64,000 nucleotides of DNA from Rhodomicrobium lacus (GCF_003992725.1 NZ_RZNF01000003.1:124001-188000), one strand, 5' to 3'. Counted from the first letter of the stretch, positions 39,227 to 48,231 are shown. Program-made: numbers and translations. The notes: generated by a model not told the origin, from the sequence alone.

Positions 39227-40704
39227 GCGTTGTCCTCCTTCAACACCCAGGTGTCCTTGGTGCCACCGCCCTGACTCGAATTAACGATGATCGACCCGCG
39301 TTTGAGCGCGACGCGCGTCAGCCCTCCCGGCAGAACCCAGGTCTCCTTGCCCGTGACGGCGAAGGGGCGCAGGTCGACATGGCGCGGTTCCACGCCCTGA
39401 TCGGTGAGCGTCGGGCACACGGAAAGCTCGATCATCGGCTGGCTGATGTAATTCGATGGATCGGCCTTGAGCTGGTCGCGGCACAGGTCGATCTCGGCCT
39501 TGGTCGCTTTCGGTCCGACGCAGATGCCGTAACCGCCCGACTCGCCCACCGGCTTCACCACGAGCTTGTCGAGGTTGTCGAGCGTGTAACCGAGGCCGTC
39601 CTTCTCGCGGCAGATGTTGGTCTGCACATTCGGCAGAACCGGTTCTTCGTCGAGGTAGTATTTGATGATGCGCGGCAGATAGGCATAAACGGCCTTGTCG
39701 TCGGCAACGCCGGTGCCGACCGCGTTCGCGAGCGTGACATTGCCCTTGCGCACGGCGCGCATGAGGCCTTTCACACCGAGCGCGCTCTCGGGGCGGAAGG
39801 CTTCAGGATCGAGGTAATCGTCGTTCAGGCGGCGATAGATGACATGCACCGGCTTCGGGCCCGACACGGTCTTCATGAACACCTTGTCGTCGTCCACGAA
39901 CAGGTCGCGGCCCTCGACCAGCGGTATGCCGATCTCGCGCGCGAGAAACACATGCTCGAAATAGGCCGAGTTGAAGACGCCGGGCGAAAGCAGCACGATC
40001 TGCGGCTCGCTCACGCCGATGGGGGCGCATTCGATGAGCTTGTCGCCGAGTTGCGTGCCGTATTCCGACACGCTTTCGATGGCAAAGCCGTGCATGAGGT
40101 CGGGGAAGGCGCGTTGCATCAGATGCCGGTTTTCCACCACGTAGGAAACGCCCGACGGCGTGCGGCCGTTATCCTCCAGGACGTAGAACTCGCCGCGCGG
40201 GTCGCGGATGACATCGATGCCGCCGATGTGGATGTATGTGCCGCAAGGGGGATCGTAGCCGATCATCTCGGGCCGGTAATTCGCATTGCCGAGCACGAGG
40301 TCTTCGGGAACGACGCCGTCCTTCAGGATCTTGCGGTCGTGATAGACATCCCACAGGAAGAGGTTCAGCGCCTTGATGCGCTGCTTCACGCCCTTGTCGA
40401 GCGTCTTCCAGTCCTCGGCGGTGATCACGCGCGGGATCACGTCGAACGGCAGGATGCGGTCGATGGCCGTACGGTCGCTGTAGACGGTGAAAGTAATGCC
40501 AAGGTTGAAAAGCTCGCGCTCCGCATCCGCCGCGCGTTCGCGAAGCTGAACAAGCTCGAGTTGCTGAAGTCGATGCCACAGCGCGGTGAGATGGCGATTG
40601 CGGCTATCCGGCGAGCCCAGAAGTTCGCAATAAAATTGCCCCGCATTGTAGTTGTCGAGCGGGGCTACGGTGGATGGATTTTTTAGCGCTGTGATCGTCG
40701 CCAT
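39223..40704 (-). CDS. Circularly permuted ATP-grasp amidoligase
   Basis: A 493-aa protein of the circularly permuted ATP-grasp family (DUF404/DUF407). Recognisable parts: GITFTVYSD, RPEMIGYDPPCGTYIHIGGIDVIRDPRGEFYVLEDNGRTPSGVSYV, and the ATP-site region KPVGESGGYGICVGPKAT. The family is predicted to form amide bonds in unknown peptides. Start: ATG 40704 is chosen tentatively; ATG 40737 is in frame and neither has a clear ribosome binding site. It is the first gene of a two-gene operon with the alpha-E gene; the transglutaminase-like gene often present in such clusters is missing. Confidence 0.88.
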   Translation of the reverse strand: MATITALKNPSTVAPLDNYNAGQFYCELLGSPDSRNRHLTALWHRLQQLELVQLRERAADAERELFNLGITFTVYSDRTAIDRILPFDVIPRVITAEDWKTLDKGVKQRIKALNLFLWDVYHDRKILKDGVVPEDLVLGNANYRPEMIGYDPPCGTYIHIGGIDVIRDPRGEFYVLEDNGRTPSGVSYVVENRHLMQRAFPDLMHGFAIESVSEYGTQLGDKLIECAPIGVSEPQIVLLSPGVFNSAYFEHVFLAREIGIPLVEGRDLFVDDDKVFMKTVSGPKPVHVIYRRLNDDYLDPEAFRPESALGVKGLMRAVRKGNVTLANAVGTGVADDKAVYAYLPRIIKYYLDEEPVLPNVQTNICREKDGLGYTLDNLDKLVVKPVGESGGYGICVGPKATKAEIDLCRDQLKADPSNYISQPMIELSVCPTLTDQGVEPRHVDLRPFAVTGKETWVLPGGLTRVALKRGSIIVNSSQGGGTKDTWVLKEDNA

Positions 40705-40886
40705 GCAGGAAGGCCCCCGGGGAACGTCAGCCGTCATCGCCGATGCGTGAGGAGGGAAAGACTCGAGCCAATGTCAGTCACGAGACTATCACAGCACGCT
40801 ACTAGGCCGGTATATAATTTTCAGATGAAAAGCTGAGCAGAATGCTTAGTTTCTGCGCATTTTCTTCTCGATCGCCCAGTATAGTC

Positions 40887-41948
40887 TCAGCCTTGAACGA
40901 ACGCTTCGAGACCGGAAAGCCGAAGGCGCGGCTCAAGCGCGGGGACACGGCGGGGCGGATAGGGCGCAACGGCCTTCGCAATCGCGGCGATGTGATCGGG
41001 CGTCGTGCCGCAGCAGCCGCCGACGATGTTCAAAAGCCCGTCCGCCGCCCAGGATGCCATCGCGCGCGCCATCGACTCGGGCGATTCGTCGTATTCGCCC
41101 ATGGCGTTCGGCAGGCCCGCATTTGCGTAAACGCTCATATAAGTGTCGGCGACCTTCGACAGGAGCGCGACGGGTGGACGAAGCTGATCCGCGCCAAACG
41201 CGCAGTTCATGCCCACCGAGAACGGCTTCAGATGGCGCAGCGAATACCAGAATGCCTCGGGCGTCTGCCCCGACAGGTTGCGGCCCGAAAGATCCGTAAC
41301 CGTGCCGGAAAGCATCAGCGGCAGGTCCACGCCGGTTTCGTCGAACGCCTTCTTGGCGGCAAAACCCGCCGCCTTGGCATTCAGCGTGTCGAAAACGGTC
41401 TCGATCAGGATCGCATCCACGCCCCCCTCGATCAACGCACGCGTTTGCTCCTCATAAGCTTCGACGAGTTCGTCGAAGCTTATGTTGCGAAAGCCGGGGT
41501 TATTCACGTCCGGCGAGAGCGATGCCGTCCGGTTCGTGGGGCCGATGGAACCCGCGACGAAGCGCGGCTTCTCCGGCGTCTTCGCCGTATACGCATCCGC
41601 CGCCTCGCGCGCGAGCTTCGCCGCCTCCAGATTGATCTCCGCCGAAAGGTCTTCCATGCCGTAATCGGCCATCGAGATGCGCTGCGCGTTGAACGAGTTC
41701 GTCTCGACGATGTCCGCGCCCGCTTCGAGATAGGCTTCGTGCACGCCCTTGATGATGGCGGGCTGCGTCAGCACCAGAAGGTCGTTGTTGCCCTTGAGGT
41801 CGCTCGGCCAGTCCTTGAAGCGCTCGCCGCGATAGTCGGCCTCGGTCGGCTTGTGGCGCTGGATCATCGTGCCCATGCCGCCATCGAGGATGAGGATGCG
41901 CTCTTTCGCGGCGGCTTCGAGGGCGGCGATGCGGTCGGTGCGATTCAT
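40887..41948 (-). CDS. metH: Homocysteine S-methyltransferase module of methionine synthase (split MetH)
   Basis: A 353-aa protein equal to the N-terminal homocysteine-binding barrel of cobalamin-dependent MetH. Zinc ligands are Cys249 (GMNC), Cys312 and Cys313 ([10 protein letters not shown]). The N-terminal [11 protein letters not shown] segment is intact. It ends with [13 protein letters not shown], just where full-length MetH continues into the folate domain; no such domain follows in the window. The folate and B12 modules must be encoded elsewhere. Start: ATG 41948, 10 bases after metF; the frame is open upstream into metF. Confidence 0.9.
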   Translation of the reverse strand: MNRTDRIAALEAAAKERILILDGGMGTMIQRHKPTEADYRGERFKDWPSDLKGNNDLLVLTQPAIIKGVHEAYLEAGADIVETNSFNAQRISMADYGMEDLSAEINLEAAKLAREAADAYTAKTPEKPRFVAGSIGPTNRTASLSPDVNNPGFRNISFDELVEAYEEQTRALIEGGVDAILIETVFDTLNAKAAGFAAKKAFDETGVDLPLMLSGTVTDLSGRNLSGQTPEAFWYSLRHLKPFSVGMNCAFGADQLRPPVALLSKVADTYMSVYANAGLPNAMGEYDESPESMARAMASWAADGLLNIVGGCCGTTPDHIAAIAKAVAPYPPRRVPALEPRLRLSGLEAFVQG

Positions 41949-41958
41949 GGACGGGGCC

Positions 41959-42864
41959 TTATGCGTTGGCGGCGGAAGCTGGAACGTGCGGCTTGATGCC
42001 GAGCGTATGGCAGATCGCATTGACGAGCGGCGCGCGGTTCAGCGTGTAGAAGTGGAACTCCGTCACGCCGCCTTTCACGAGATCCTGCACCTGCTCGGCC
42101 GCGACAGCCGCCGCGACAAGCTGCGTCGTTTCCGGATCGTCCGCAAGCCCCTCGAAACGGGCGGCGACGGAAGGGGGCATGCTCGCGCCGCATCGCGCCG
42201 CAAAGCCCGCGATCTGCTTGAAATTGTGGATCGGGATCTGCCCCGGCACGATGGGAATGTTGATGCCGCGCGCGCGGACGCGGTCGAGATAGCGCCAATA
42301 ATGGTCGTTATCGAAGAAAAACTGCGTGATGGCGCGCGTGGCGCCCGCGTCCACCTTCGCCTGAAGCACATCGAGATCGACATCGAACGATGCCGATTCC
42401 GGGTGCTTCTCGGGATAGGCTGAAACCGACACCTCGAAATCGCCGATGCCCTTCAGCCCAGCGACGAGGTCGGCGCTCGACTGGTAGCCGCCCGGATGCG
42501 CCGCATAGGCCGCGCCGGCGCCCGCCGGGGGATCGCCGCGCAACGCCACGATGTGACGCACGCCCGCTTCCCAATAGTCGCGCACGACGGCATCGACTTC
42601 GTCCTTTGTGGCCGCGACGCAGGTGAGATGCGCGGCGGGCTTCAGCGACGTCTCGGCGAGGATGCGCGACACGGTCGAATGGGTGCGCTCGCGCGTCGAG
42701 CCGCCCGCGCCGTAGGTCACGGATACGAATTCCGGCGCGAGCGGTTCCAGCTTGCGGATCGCCTGCCAGAGAGACGCCTCCATCGCGTCGGTCTTCGGCG
42801 GAAAAAACTCGAAGCTCACCGAAATCGGCGCGTGCGCCCGTCTTTGCGTTCCTGCTTCCGTCAC
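41959..42864 (-). CDS. metF: 5,10-methylenetetrahydrofolate reductase
   Basis: FAD enzyme producing 5-methyltetrahydrofolate, the methyl donor for MetH. The 301-aa barrel shows [43 protein letters not shown] and [15 protein letters not shown]. Start: GTG 42864, overlapping the stop of the upstream regulator gene as GTGA; this gives [24 protein letters not shown]. It lies between the regulator and metH in one operon. Confidence 0.95.
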   Translation of the reverse strand: MTEAGTQRRAHAPISVSFEFFPPKTDAMEASLWQAIRKLEPLAPEFVSVTYGAGGSTRERTHSTVSRILAETSLKPAAHLTCVAATKDEVDAVVRDYWEAGVRHIVALRGDPPAGAGAAYAAHPGGYQSSADLVAGLKGIGDFEVSVSAYPEKHPESASFDVDLDVLQAKVDAGATRAITQFFFDNDHYWRYLDRVRARGINIPIVPGQIPIHNFKQIAGFAARCGASMPPSVAARFEGLADDPETTQLVAAAVAAEQVQDLVKGGVTEFHFYTLNRAPLVNAICHTLGIKPHVPASAANA

Positions 42865-43844
42865 GAAGCCGCCCTCCACTTTTGCGCTGCCGCGCCTTTC
42901 TTTTTGCCGGACCAGATTGCCACCGTCAGCGCTTTCTCTCTGGCATGGCTGGCCTTGAGTTCGCGATAGGCGGTTTCGCCGAGCCCGCATTCCGCGAGCC
43001 AGCCCCTGATTTCATCCGCGCCGAAGCCGAGCCGTACATGGGCGTGCTCTTCGCGCAGGAATTCGAGATTATGCGGCGCGAAGTCCACCACGACGAGGCG
43101 GCCATCCGGCTCCAGCACCCGCACGGCTTCCGCGAGCGCCGCCTTCGGATAGGCGAGGAAGTGCAGCACCTGATGGACCACGACCGCACCGGCGCTCCCT
43201 TCCGAGAACGGCAGATTATAGATGTCGCCTTGCCGCACGCTGCATTTCGTAGCGCCCGCGCTTTCGAGGCGAACGCGCGCGCATTTCAGCATTTCGCGGT
43301 TGGTGTCGATGCCGACGAGACGGTCGGCGCGCTCCGCAGCGAGTTCGAGAATGCGGCCGGTGCCGGTGCCGAGATCGAGCAGGAGATCGTACGGGCCGGG
43401 GCCCAGCGCGTCGAGGATCGCGGCTTCCACTTCGGGCTCCGGCACATGCAGCGAGCGGATGCGATCCCACTGGACGGCGTTCGCATCGAAATAGCCTTGC
43501 GCGAGTTCGGCGCGGCGCGCCCGGATCTGGTCGGCGCGTTCGGTATCGAGGGCGAATTGCGGATCGTCCGGCGCCACCATCGACAGAACCGACGCAAGAA
43601 ACCCTTGCACCTGAGCATCGCCGCTTGCGCGCACGAACACGAAGCTGCCTTCCTGATAGCGCTCGATCAGCGCGGCGTCGGCGAGGAGCTTGATGTGGCG
43701 GCTCACGCGAGGCTGGCTTTGGCCGAGAAGCTGCGTCAGGTCGGTGACGTTGAACTCGCCGTGCTGGAGCAGCCGCAGGATGCGCAGCCGCGTCGGCTCG
43801 CCCGCCGCGCGCAATAATCCCACGATGTCGTCGAAACTGCCCAT
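42861..43844 (-). CDS. ArsR-family regulator fused to a SAM-dependent methyltransferase
   Basis: A 327-aa protein. Residues 1-80 are an ArsR-type winged helix (DIVGLLRAAGEPTRLRILRLL; recognition helix QPRVSRHIKLL). Residues 130-310 are a class I methyltransferase-like domain with LLLDLGTGTGRILEL and VGIDTNREML. The combination is typical of regulators of methionine-cycle genes and probably senses SAM or S-adenosylhomocysteine. Start: ATG 43844, before a near-palindrome that overlaps a promoter, which suggests autoregulation. It is first in the operon with metF and metH. Confidence 0.9.
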   Translation of the reverse strand: MGSFDDIVGLLRAAGEPTRLRILRLLQHGEFNVTDLTQLLGQSQPRVSRHIKLLADAALIERYQEGSFVFVRASGDAQVQGFLASVLSMVAPDDPQFALDTERADQIRARRAELAQGYFDANAVQWDRIRSLHVPEPEVEAAILDALGPGPYDLLLDLGTGTGRILELAAERADRLVGIDTNREMLKCARVRLESAGATKCSVRQGDIYNLPFSEGSAGAVVVHQVLHFLAYPKAALAEAVRVLEPDGRLVVVDFAPHNLEFLREEHAHVRLGFGADEIRGWLAECGLGETAYRELKASHAREKALTVAIWSGKKKGAAAQKWRAAS

Positions 43845-43886
43845 ATCCCGGTTGCCGCCGCAGGTTCCTTGTGCACGTCGCTCGCT

Positions 43887-43904
43887 TATAAAGATATGTT
43901 TATA
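43887..43904 (-). promoter_or_regulatory. Near-palindromic operator over the metF/metH operon promoter
   Basis: TATAAAGATATGTTTATA matches its reverse complement at 16 of 18 positions. On the minus strand a TTGACC (43929-43924) and a TATAAA (43904-43899) form a likely promoter with a 19-base spacer, so the repeat covers the -10 box. It is 43 bases upstream of the regulator start. A/T-rich in a GC-rich context. Confidence 0.65.
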
Positions 43905-43930
43905 TGTTTTCAAGGCGCATCGAGGTCAAG

Positions 43931-43949
43931 CCCCGACAAAATATCGGGG
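43931..43949 (-). terminator. Hairpin after the CobC-like gene
   Basis: CCCCGA/TCGGGG stem with a 7-base A/T-rich loop, just downstream of the CobC-like gene and upstream of the next promoter. No T-run; weak terminator at best. Confidence 0.35.
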
Positions 43950-43984
43950 GTCGCGAGGGGCGCGCGCGGAAAGAGGAGAGCTGG

Positions 43985-45025
43985 TTACGCCGAAGCAAAG
44001 GCGGCAAGAGCTGCCTGAAGGCGCGCGAGGTCGACATCATCCTTGGGAAGGGAGAAGCGGAGCGCGTCCAGCTTTGGGAACGGGCGCGTCAGAATGCCCG
44101 CACGCGCGAGCCTGTGGAACAGCGAATGTGGCATGTCGGTCCCCGCAAGCCGAAACAGCAGAGTGCCGCCTGCGATGCGCAGACCTGCGCGCATGAGCGC
44201 AACTTCAAGCTTCCCCCCCATCTCCGCGAGCCGCGCGCGATGCTCCGCCGCGAAATCCCTATCCGCCAGCGCGGCCCTGCCGAACGCAACGGCCTCAGCC
44301 GACACCGCATCCGGTCCGAGTGCCGCGCGAAACCGCTCCGCGATGGGATGCGATGTGATCGCGAAGCCGAGCGGAAGGCCACCTGCGCCATTGAAAGCAT
44401 TCGCGGACCGCAGCACGACCGTTGAATCGAGCCGCGCGACGGATGGCAGGATCGAAGCGCGGTCGTCCGTATCGGCAAGCGTTTCATCGATGACGAGCAA
44501 GCCGTCGCGGCGCTTGAGCGCGGGCAGCGCGGCGGCGAGTTCAGCATGCGCCGCGATGCGGCCATCTGCGTGGCCGGGATTGTCCACGACGAGAATGTCC
44601 GCCTTGCCGACAGCTGCGATCGAGGCGATTTTCGCCGTCGAGTGCCCGGCGGCCTCCCACGCCGCCCGCAGCCCGGCATCGACGGGCGCCAGAAAAGCCA
44701 CGCGCTTGGGCGAGCGGTAGAGCCACGGCAGCAGGCGCAAGCCCGCATCGGCGCCAGGCACAGGCACCACCTCCACCGAAGGCGGGACCCGGTAGGTCTT
44801 CGCGGCGAGAACGGCAAGCGCCGCGATGGCGTCCGCGTCCGTGCCGCGCGCAAACTCGTCGTCGCCGAGCCTGGGCGCCGGAAAAGACCATGGCGCAGTC
44901 GCGCGCGACAGATCGAGCCAGCGCGCCTCAGCATCGGGATAGAGCGAGCGGGCAAGGTCGAGGCGTCCCGCAGCTTCGACGAAACGGGGATCGATTTTAT
45001 CGGCGGGACGGAAAAGGAAAGCCAT
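43985..45025 (-). CDS. CobC-like protein lacking the PLP lysine
   Basis: A 346-aa aminotransferase-fold protein related to threonine-phosphate decarboxylase CobC. Residues 21-41 (RLDLARSLYPDA, RWLDLS) align with GGALDEAQRRWP and WIDLST of the true CobC at 22555-23769. At the Schiff-base site the sequence is RSANAFNG: Ala210 replaces Lys243. Pro218 replaces the phosphate-binding Arg251, and NPNNPTGR is changed to DNPGHADGR; Asp180 is kept. It is intact with strong codon bias, so probably maintained but not a normal PLP enzyme. Start: ATG 45025; the frame is open upstream. Function unknown. Confidence 0.75.
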   Translation of the reverse strand: MAFLFRPADKIDPRFVEAAGRLDLARSLYPDAEARWLDLSRATAPWSFPAPRLGDDEFARGTDADAIAALAVLAAKTYRVPPSVEVVPVPGADAGLRLLPWLYRSPKRVAFLAPVDAGLRAAWEAAGHSTAKIASIAAVGKADILVVDNPGHADGRIAAHAELAAALPALKRRDGLLVIDETLADTDDRASILPSVARLDSTVVLRSANAFNGAGGLPLGFAITSHPIAERFRAALGPDAVSAEAVAFGRAALADRDFAAEHRARLAEMGGKLEVALMRAGLRIAGGTLLFRLAGTDMPHSLFHRLARAGILTRPFPKLDALRFSLPKDDVDLARLQAALAAFASA

Positions 45026-45197
45026 GCTGCGCACTCGGTTCACCGCAGCGCCGATCCGGGCGCCTTCGTGCCTTATAAAGTCCGGGCGTGCGGAAAAGGC
45101 AATGACGGGAAACCGCCGAAAGCCTGCAGACTCCGGCAATTGACGCAATTCAAGGGACTGGCGCGGCCCGTCACCCGGCATTTGGCAACGCGGCCCG

Positions 45198-45212
45198 TTG
45201 TGCACCGCACAA
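45198..45212. promoter_or_regulatory. Palindrome upstream of the 211-aa protein gene
   Basis: TTGTGC-ACC-GCACAA, with a TGC-N3-GCA core, lies 84 bases before the start codon. A second TGC/GCA-rich element (TTGCAGCGCAGCA) follows at 45230-45242. Such motifs resemble sites reported for PhaR in other alphaproteobacteria, from memory. Confidence 0.35.
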
Positions 45213-45295
45213 TCATCAAACTATACTTATTGCAGCGCAGCATAGATTGCGTTAATGTCGCGGACAAGATATATTTGACGCAAAGGGCGACAGCC

Positions 45296-45931
45296 ATGTT
45301 TCCATTTCTTGCATTCGCGTCGGCGGCGCAGTCTCAGTCTGCCTCGCCGTCGTCCCGCGCGTCCGTCAATTATTTCGCAGCGCCCTGGGCCTCCGCCCCG
45401 CTGCCGAAACCCGAACCTGTTCGCCCTCGCGATTTCGGCGATGTGTTCGTCGACTTTCTGCGTGAGGCGATTGCGTTCTGGGCCAGACATTACGAGGCAT
45501 TGGGCAACCGGGCCAATCTGCTGTTCACGCAGATCGCCGCCGCGCTGGCCTTCGAACGCGCTGCGCGCGAAACCTCCGCCGCCGTTACGCAGGCTTATGC
45601 TGCGTTCGGGCTCAAGCCGCCCGCGTCCGCCATCCCGCAATGGTCGCAACCGCAATTGCTGGCGCCGCTGACAAGCTTTGAGCCGGGCAGCCTCGCGGCT
45701 CAGTGGACGTCGCTCAATCCATGGTTCAACCCGGCTGCGACGAAAGCCGCTTTCGACACCTGGGGTGCCGTCGCCGAGAGCTTCAACGTGTGGACGAAAA
45801 TCTGGCAGCCCGCCGCTCCGCAGCAGACGCCCGCGCCGCAGAAAAGCACGGCGCTCGTGCCCGCGAAGCCGTTCACGGCAACCGTGACCGCGCCCGGCGG
45901 CTTCAACTGGGCGTTCTCCTTCGGCGGATAA
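45296..45931 (+). CDS. Unrecognised Ala/Trp/Pro-rich protein, possible phasin
   Basis: A 211-aa protein not matched to a family. It has a low-complexity Ser/Ala start, a helical middle (VFVDFLREAIAFWARHYEALGNRANLLFTQIAAAL, residues about 50-84), then amphipathic stretches rich in Trp and Ala (QWTSLNPWFNP, FDTWGAVAESFNVWTKIW) and a Pro/Gln linker. There is no signal peptide or transmembrane segment. Helical, Ala-rich composition and PhaR-like motifs upstream are compatible with a granule-associated protein, but this is only a suggestion. Start: ATG 45296, after AAAGGGCGACAGCC; the long upstream frame is shadow. Confidence 0.7.
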   Translation: MFPFLAFASAAQSQSASPSSRASVNYFAAPWASAPLPKPEPVRPRDFGDVFVDFLREAIAFWARHYEALGNRANLLFTQIAAALAFERAARETSAAVTQAYAAFGLKPPASAIPQWSQPQLLAPLTSFEPGSLAAQWTSLNPWFNPAATKAAFDTWGAVAESFNVWTKIWQPAAPQQTPAPQKSTALVPAKPFTATVTAPGGFNWAFSFGG

Positions 45932-45949
45932 GGTATGGCCCGAGCGGGG

Positions 45950-45965
45950 GGCGCTGCGTAGCGCC
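45950..45965. terminator. Hairpin between convergent genes
   Basis: GGCGCT/AGCGCC stem with a 4-base loop in the 52-base gap between the 211-aa protein gene and rpe, which converge here. It may serve both strands; no T-run. Confidence 0.4.
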
Positions 45966-45983
45966 TCGCTGCCGGTTCCGCGA

Positions 45984-46649
45984 TCAAGCCGTCAGAAGGC
46001 ACGCGTCGCGGATCGCGGCGATGTTCTTCGCGTATTCGCCGCCCTTGAACACAGCCGAGCCCGCCACGAGCGCGGTCGCGCCCGCCTGAACAAGTTGTGG
46101 CGCGGTTTCCGGCGTGACGCCGCCGTCCACCTCAAGCGCAATCGGGCGGCCCTGAATCATCGCCGCGATGCGCCGCACCTTCTCCACCTGCGACGGCAGG
46201 AACGCCTGCCCCCCGAAACCGGGGTTGACGCTCATCACCAGCACGAGATCGATCTTGTCGAGCACATATTCGATGACGCTTTCGGGCGTCGACGGGTTGA
46301 GCGAGACGCCCGCCTTCTTGCCGAGCCCCCGGATCACCTGAAGCGAACGGTCGAGATGCGGCCCGGCTTCCGCATGCACGGTGATGATGTCGGAACCGGC
46401 CTTCGCGAACGCTTCGAGATAGGGGTCGGCAGGCGCAATCATCAGATGCACGTCGAGCGGCTTCTTCGTCCACGGCCGGATACACTCCACGAGCCGGGGC
46501 CCGAACGTGATGTTCGGCACGAAATGGCCATCCATCACATCGACATGCACCCAGTCGGCGCCCGCTTCGTCGATGGCGCGCACTTCCTCGCCGAAGCGGG
46601 CGAAGTCTGCGGAGAGGATGGACGGCGCGATGAGCGGGAGCGAGGACAT
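45984..46649 (-). CDS. cbbE: Ribulose-phosphate 3-epimerase
   Basis: Interconverts xylulose-5-phosphate and ribulose-5-phosphate in the Calvin and pentose phosphate cycles. The 221-aa TIM barrel has [25 protein letters not shown] with metal-binding His and Asp, [14 protein letters not shown] and [10 protein letters not shown]. Start: ATG at 46649 gives [16 protein letters not shown]. It is the last gene of the cbb operon, 20 bases after cbbX. Confidence 0.95.
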   Translation of the reverse strand: MSSLPLIAPSILSADFARFGEEVRAIDEAGADWVHVDVMDGHFVPNITFGPRLVECIRPWTKKPLDVHLMIAPADPYLEAFAKAGSDIITVHAEAGPHLDRSLQVIRGLGKKAGVSLNPSTPESVIEYVLDKIDLVLVMSVNPGFGGQAFLPSQVEKVRRIAAMIQGRPIALEVDGGVTPETAPQLVQAGATALVAGSAVFKGGEYAKNIAAIRDACLLTA

Positions 46650-46669
46650 GGGCGTATCCTGTTGTTTCG

Positions 46670-47596
46670 TTATTGGTTCTGGCTTTCGGCAGCGACCTTG
46701 AAGACGCGGCTCGCAAGAATGTCTTCGGCCGTTATTTCCGAAAGCTGGTTGGCGGTCAACGCCCCGCCCGTGTGCGCGAACAGCCGGTTCGCCTGACGAA
46801 GCCGCGCGCGGTCGAGCGCATTGCGGATGGACCGCGCGTTGGAGAAATGCGGCTGCTGGCGGCGCTTCTCGATATAGTCGGCAAGCGCAATCTTCGCATC
46901 CGGCGACAGGTGATAATTCTGGTGCTCCAGCATCTTGTCCGCGATCTGGAGCAACTCGTCGTCGGCGTAGTCCGGAAAGTCGATGTGATGGGCGATGCGG
47001 CTGCGGAAGCCTGGGTTCGCGGTGAAGAACTTGTCCATTCGGTCCGCATAGCCCGCGAGGATCACGACGAGGTCCTCGCGCTGGTTCTCCATCACCTGGA
47101 GCAGGATCTCGATGGATTCCTGCCCGTAGTCGCGCTCGTTCTCCGGGCGATAGAGGTAATACGCCTCATCGATGAACAGCACGCCGCCCATCGCCTTCTT
47201 GAGAACTTCCTTCGTCTTCGGCGCGGTATGGCCGATATACTGGCCGACAAGATCGTCGCGCGTCACGGAAACGAGCTGGCCACGCCGCACATAGCCGAGG
47301 CGGTGCAGGATATTCGCCATGCGCATGGCGACGGTCGTCTTGCCGGTGCCGGGATTGCCGGTGAAGCTCATATGCAGGGTCGGTGCTTCGTTGACGAGTC
47401 CGAGCCGCTTTCGCGCCCGCTCCACAAGCAGCAGCGCCGCGATCTCGCGCAGGCGCGTCTTGACCGGCTTCAGCCCGATCAGTTCGCGGTCGAGTTGGTC
47501 GAGCACCTCGCCGACGCCCGATTCCTCATAGTCGCGGCGCAGATCGATCGTCTCGTTCGCCGCCGTCTTTTCGTTCTGTTCCGCCGTCACGCTCAC
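46670..47596 (-). CDS. cbbX: Red-type RuBisCO activase
   Basis: AAA+ ATPase that frees red-type RuBisCO from inhibitory sugar phosphates by pulling on the large-subunit C-terminus. The 308-aa protein has the Walker [10 protein letters not shown], Walker [14 protein letters not shown], the pore loop after QYIGHT and the arginine finger region [17 protein letters not shown]. Start: GTG 47596, 4 bases after GGAGGA; ATG 47608 is in frame but has no site. It is preceded by a strong hairpin that separates it from cbbS. Confidence 0.93.
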   Translation of the reverse strand: MSVTAEQNEKTAANETIDLRRDYEESGVGEVLDQLDRELIGLKPVKTRLREIAALLLVERARKRLGLVNEAPTLHMSFTGNPGTGKTTVAMRMANILHRLGYVRRGQLVSVTRDDLVGQYIGHTAPKTKEVLKKAMGGVLFIDEAYYLYRPENERDYGQESIEILLQVMENQREDLVVILAGYADRMDKFFTANPGFRSRIAHHIDFPDYADDELLQIADKMLEHQNYHLSPDAKIALADYIEKRRQQPHFSNARSIRNALDRARLRQANRLFAHTGGALTANQLSEITAEDILASRVFKVAAESQNQ

Positions 47597-47690
47597 GTCT
47601 TCCTCCATGGGCCGACACGCCCGCACAAGCGAATGATCCGCCCTCCGCAGAAGATCAACAAGGAAAGGCGGCGCCGTGTTCTGCAATGAA

Positions 47691-47721
47691 AGAGGACATG
47701 GCGTTGGCGGCCATGCCCTCT
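47691..47721 (-). other. Intercistronic hairpin between cbbS and cbbX
   Basis: A 12-bp stem (on the minus strand AGAGGGCATGGC with GCCATGTCCTCT, one G-T pair) and a 7-base loop, 8 bases after the cbbS stop. On the minus strand it is followed by TTTCATT. It looks like a partial terminator or mRNA-stabilising element that would keep cbbX below cbbLS levels. Confidence 0.7.
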
Positions 47722-47728
47722 GCTGCCT

Positions 47729-48148
47729 TTAATAACGCTGACCCGCAGGCTTCGTCGTGGCGTAAGGCCTCGTCGTGTAGCGGATGTTGCGTCCGTCGAC
47801 CTCCTGCCGCTGAAGATCGAAGCCGGGCTCTTCCGCCGGGCGGTCGACGATGAACGACATCCGAAGCGACTCCCAGCCATGGCTCGCGTCGAAGGCCGAG
47901 ATGCGGATGTAGTAACGGCCGCCATAGACCTTGCGGGCCGCCTGAAGCTCGGTCAGCACCGCCGCCGCGTCCTTGATGTCGAACATCGGCAGGCCCCACA
48001 TTTCCCAATAGGTGTTGCGGGGATGCGGGTCGTCGGTGAACTCGATGTTGACGGCCCAGCCCTTTTCGATGGCGTACTGAACCTGCTTCGCGATCTGCTC
48101 GTCCGTCAGATCCGGCAGGAAGGAAAACTGTCCTTGAGTGATGCGCAT
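47729..48148 (-). CDS. cbbS: RuBisCO small subunit, red type
   Basis: Small subunit of form I RuBisCO, 139 aa. It starts [19 protein letters not shown] and has the [29 protein letters not shown] segment. The C-terminal extension ([28 protein letters not shown]) is typical of the red lineage, which forms a beta-barrel at the holoenzyme pore. Start: ATG at 48148 after GAGGAAA; the frame is open upstream through the spacer. It lies between cbbL and cbbX. Confidence 0.95.
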   Translation of the reverse strand: MRITQGQFSFLPDLTDEQIAKQVQYAIEKGWAVNIEFTDDPHPRNTYWEMWGLPMFDIKDAAAVLTELQAARKVYGGRYYIRISAFDASHGWESLRMSFIVDRPAEEPGFDLQRQEVDGRNIRYTTRPYATTKPAGQRY

Positions 48149-48202
48149 TGGGTTTCCTCGGTTCTGCTCTCCGCTTGCGGAGGCCTGAGTGAATTCGAAT
48201 GT

Positions 48203-48223
48203 TGGCCGGGAGAGCCCCGGCCA
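48203..48223 (-). other. Hairpin between cbbL and cbbS
   Basis: TGGCCGGG/CCCGGCCA stem, 5-base loop, 9 bases after the cbbL stop. No T-run. Possible mRNA stabiliser or processing site. Confidence 0.5.
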
Positions 48224-48231
48224 TGGCGCTC

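Noticed and set aside
44546-45295. Upstream extension of the 211-aa protein frame
   Set aside because: Runs antisense through the CobC-like gene; the likely start is ATG 45296, just after AAAGGGCGACAGCC.
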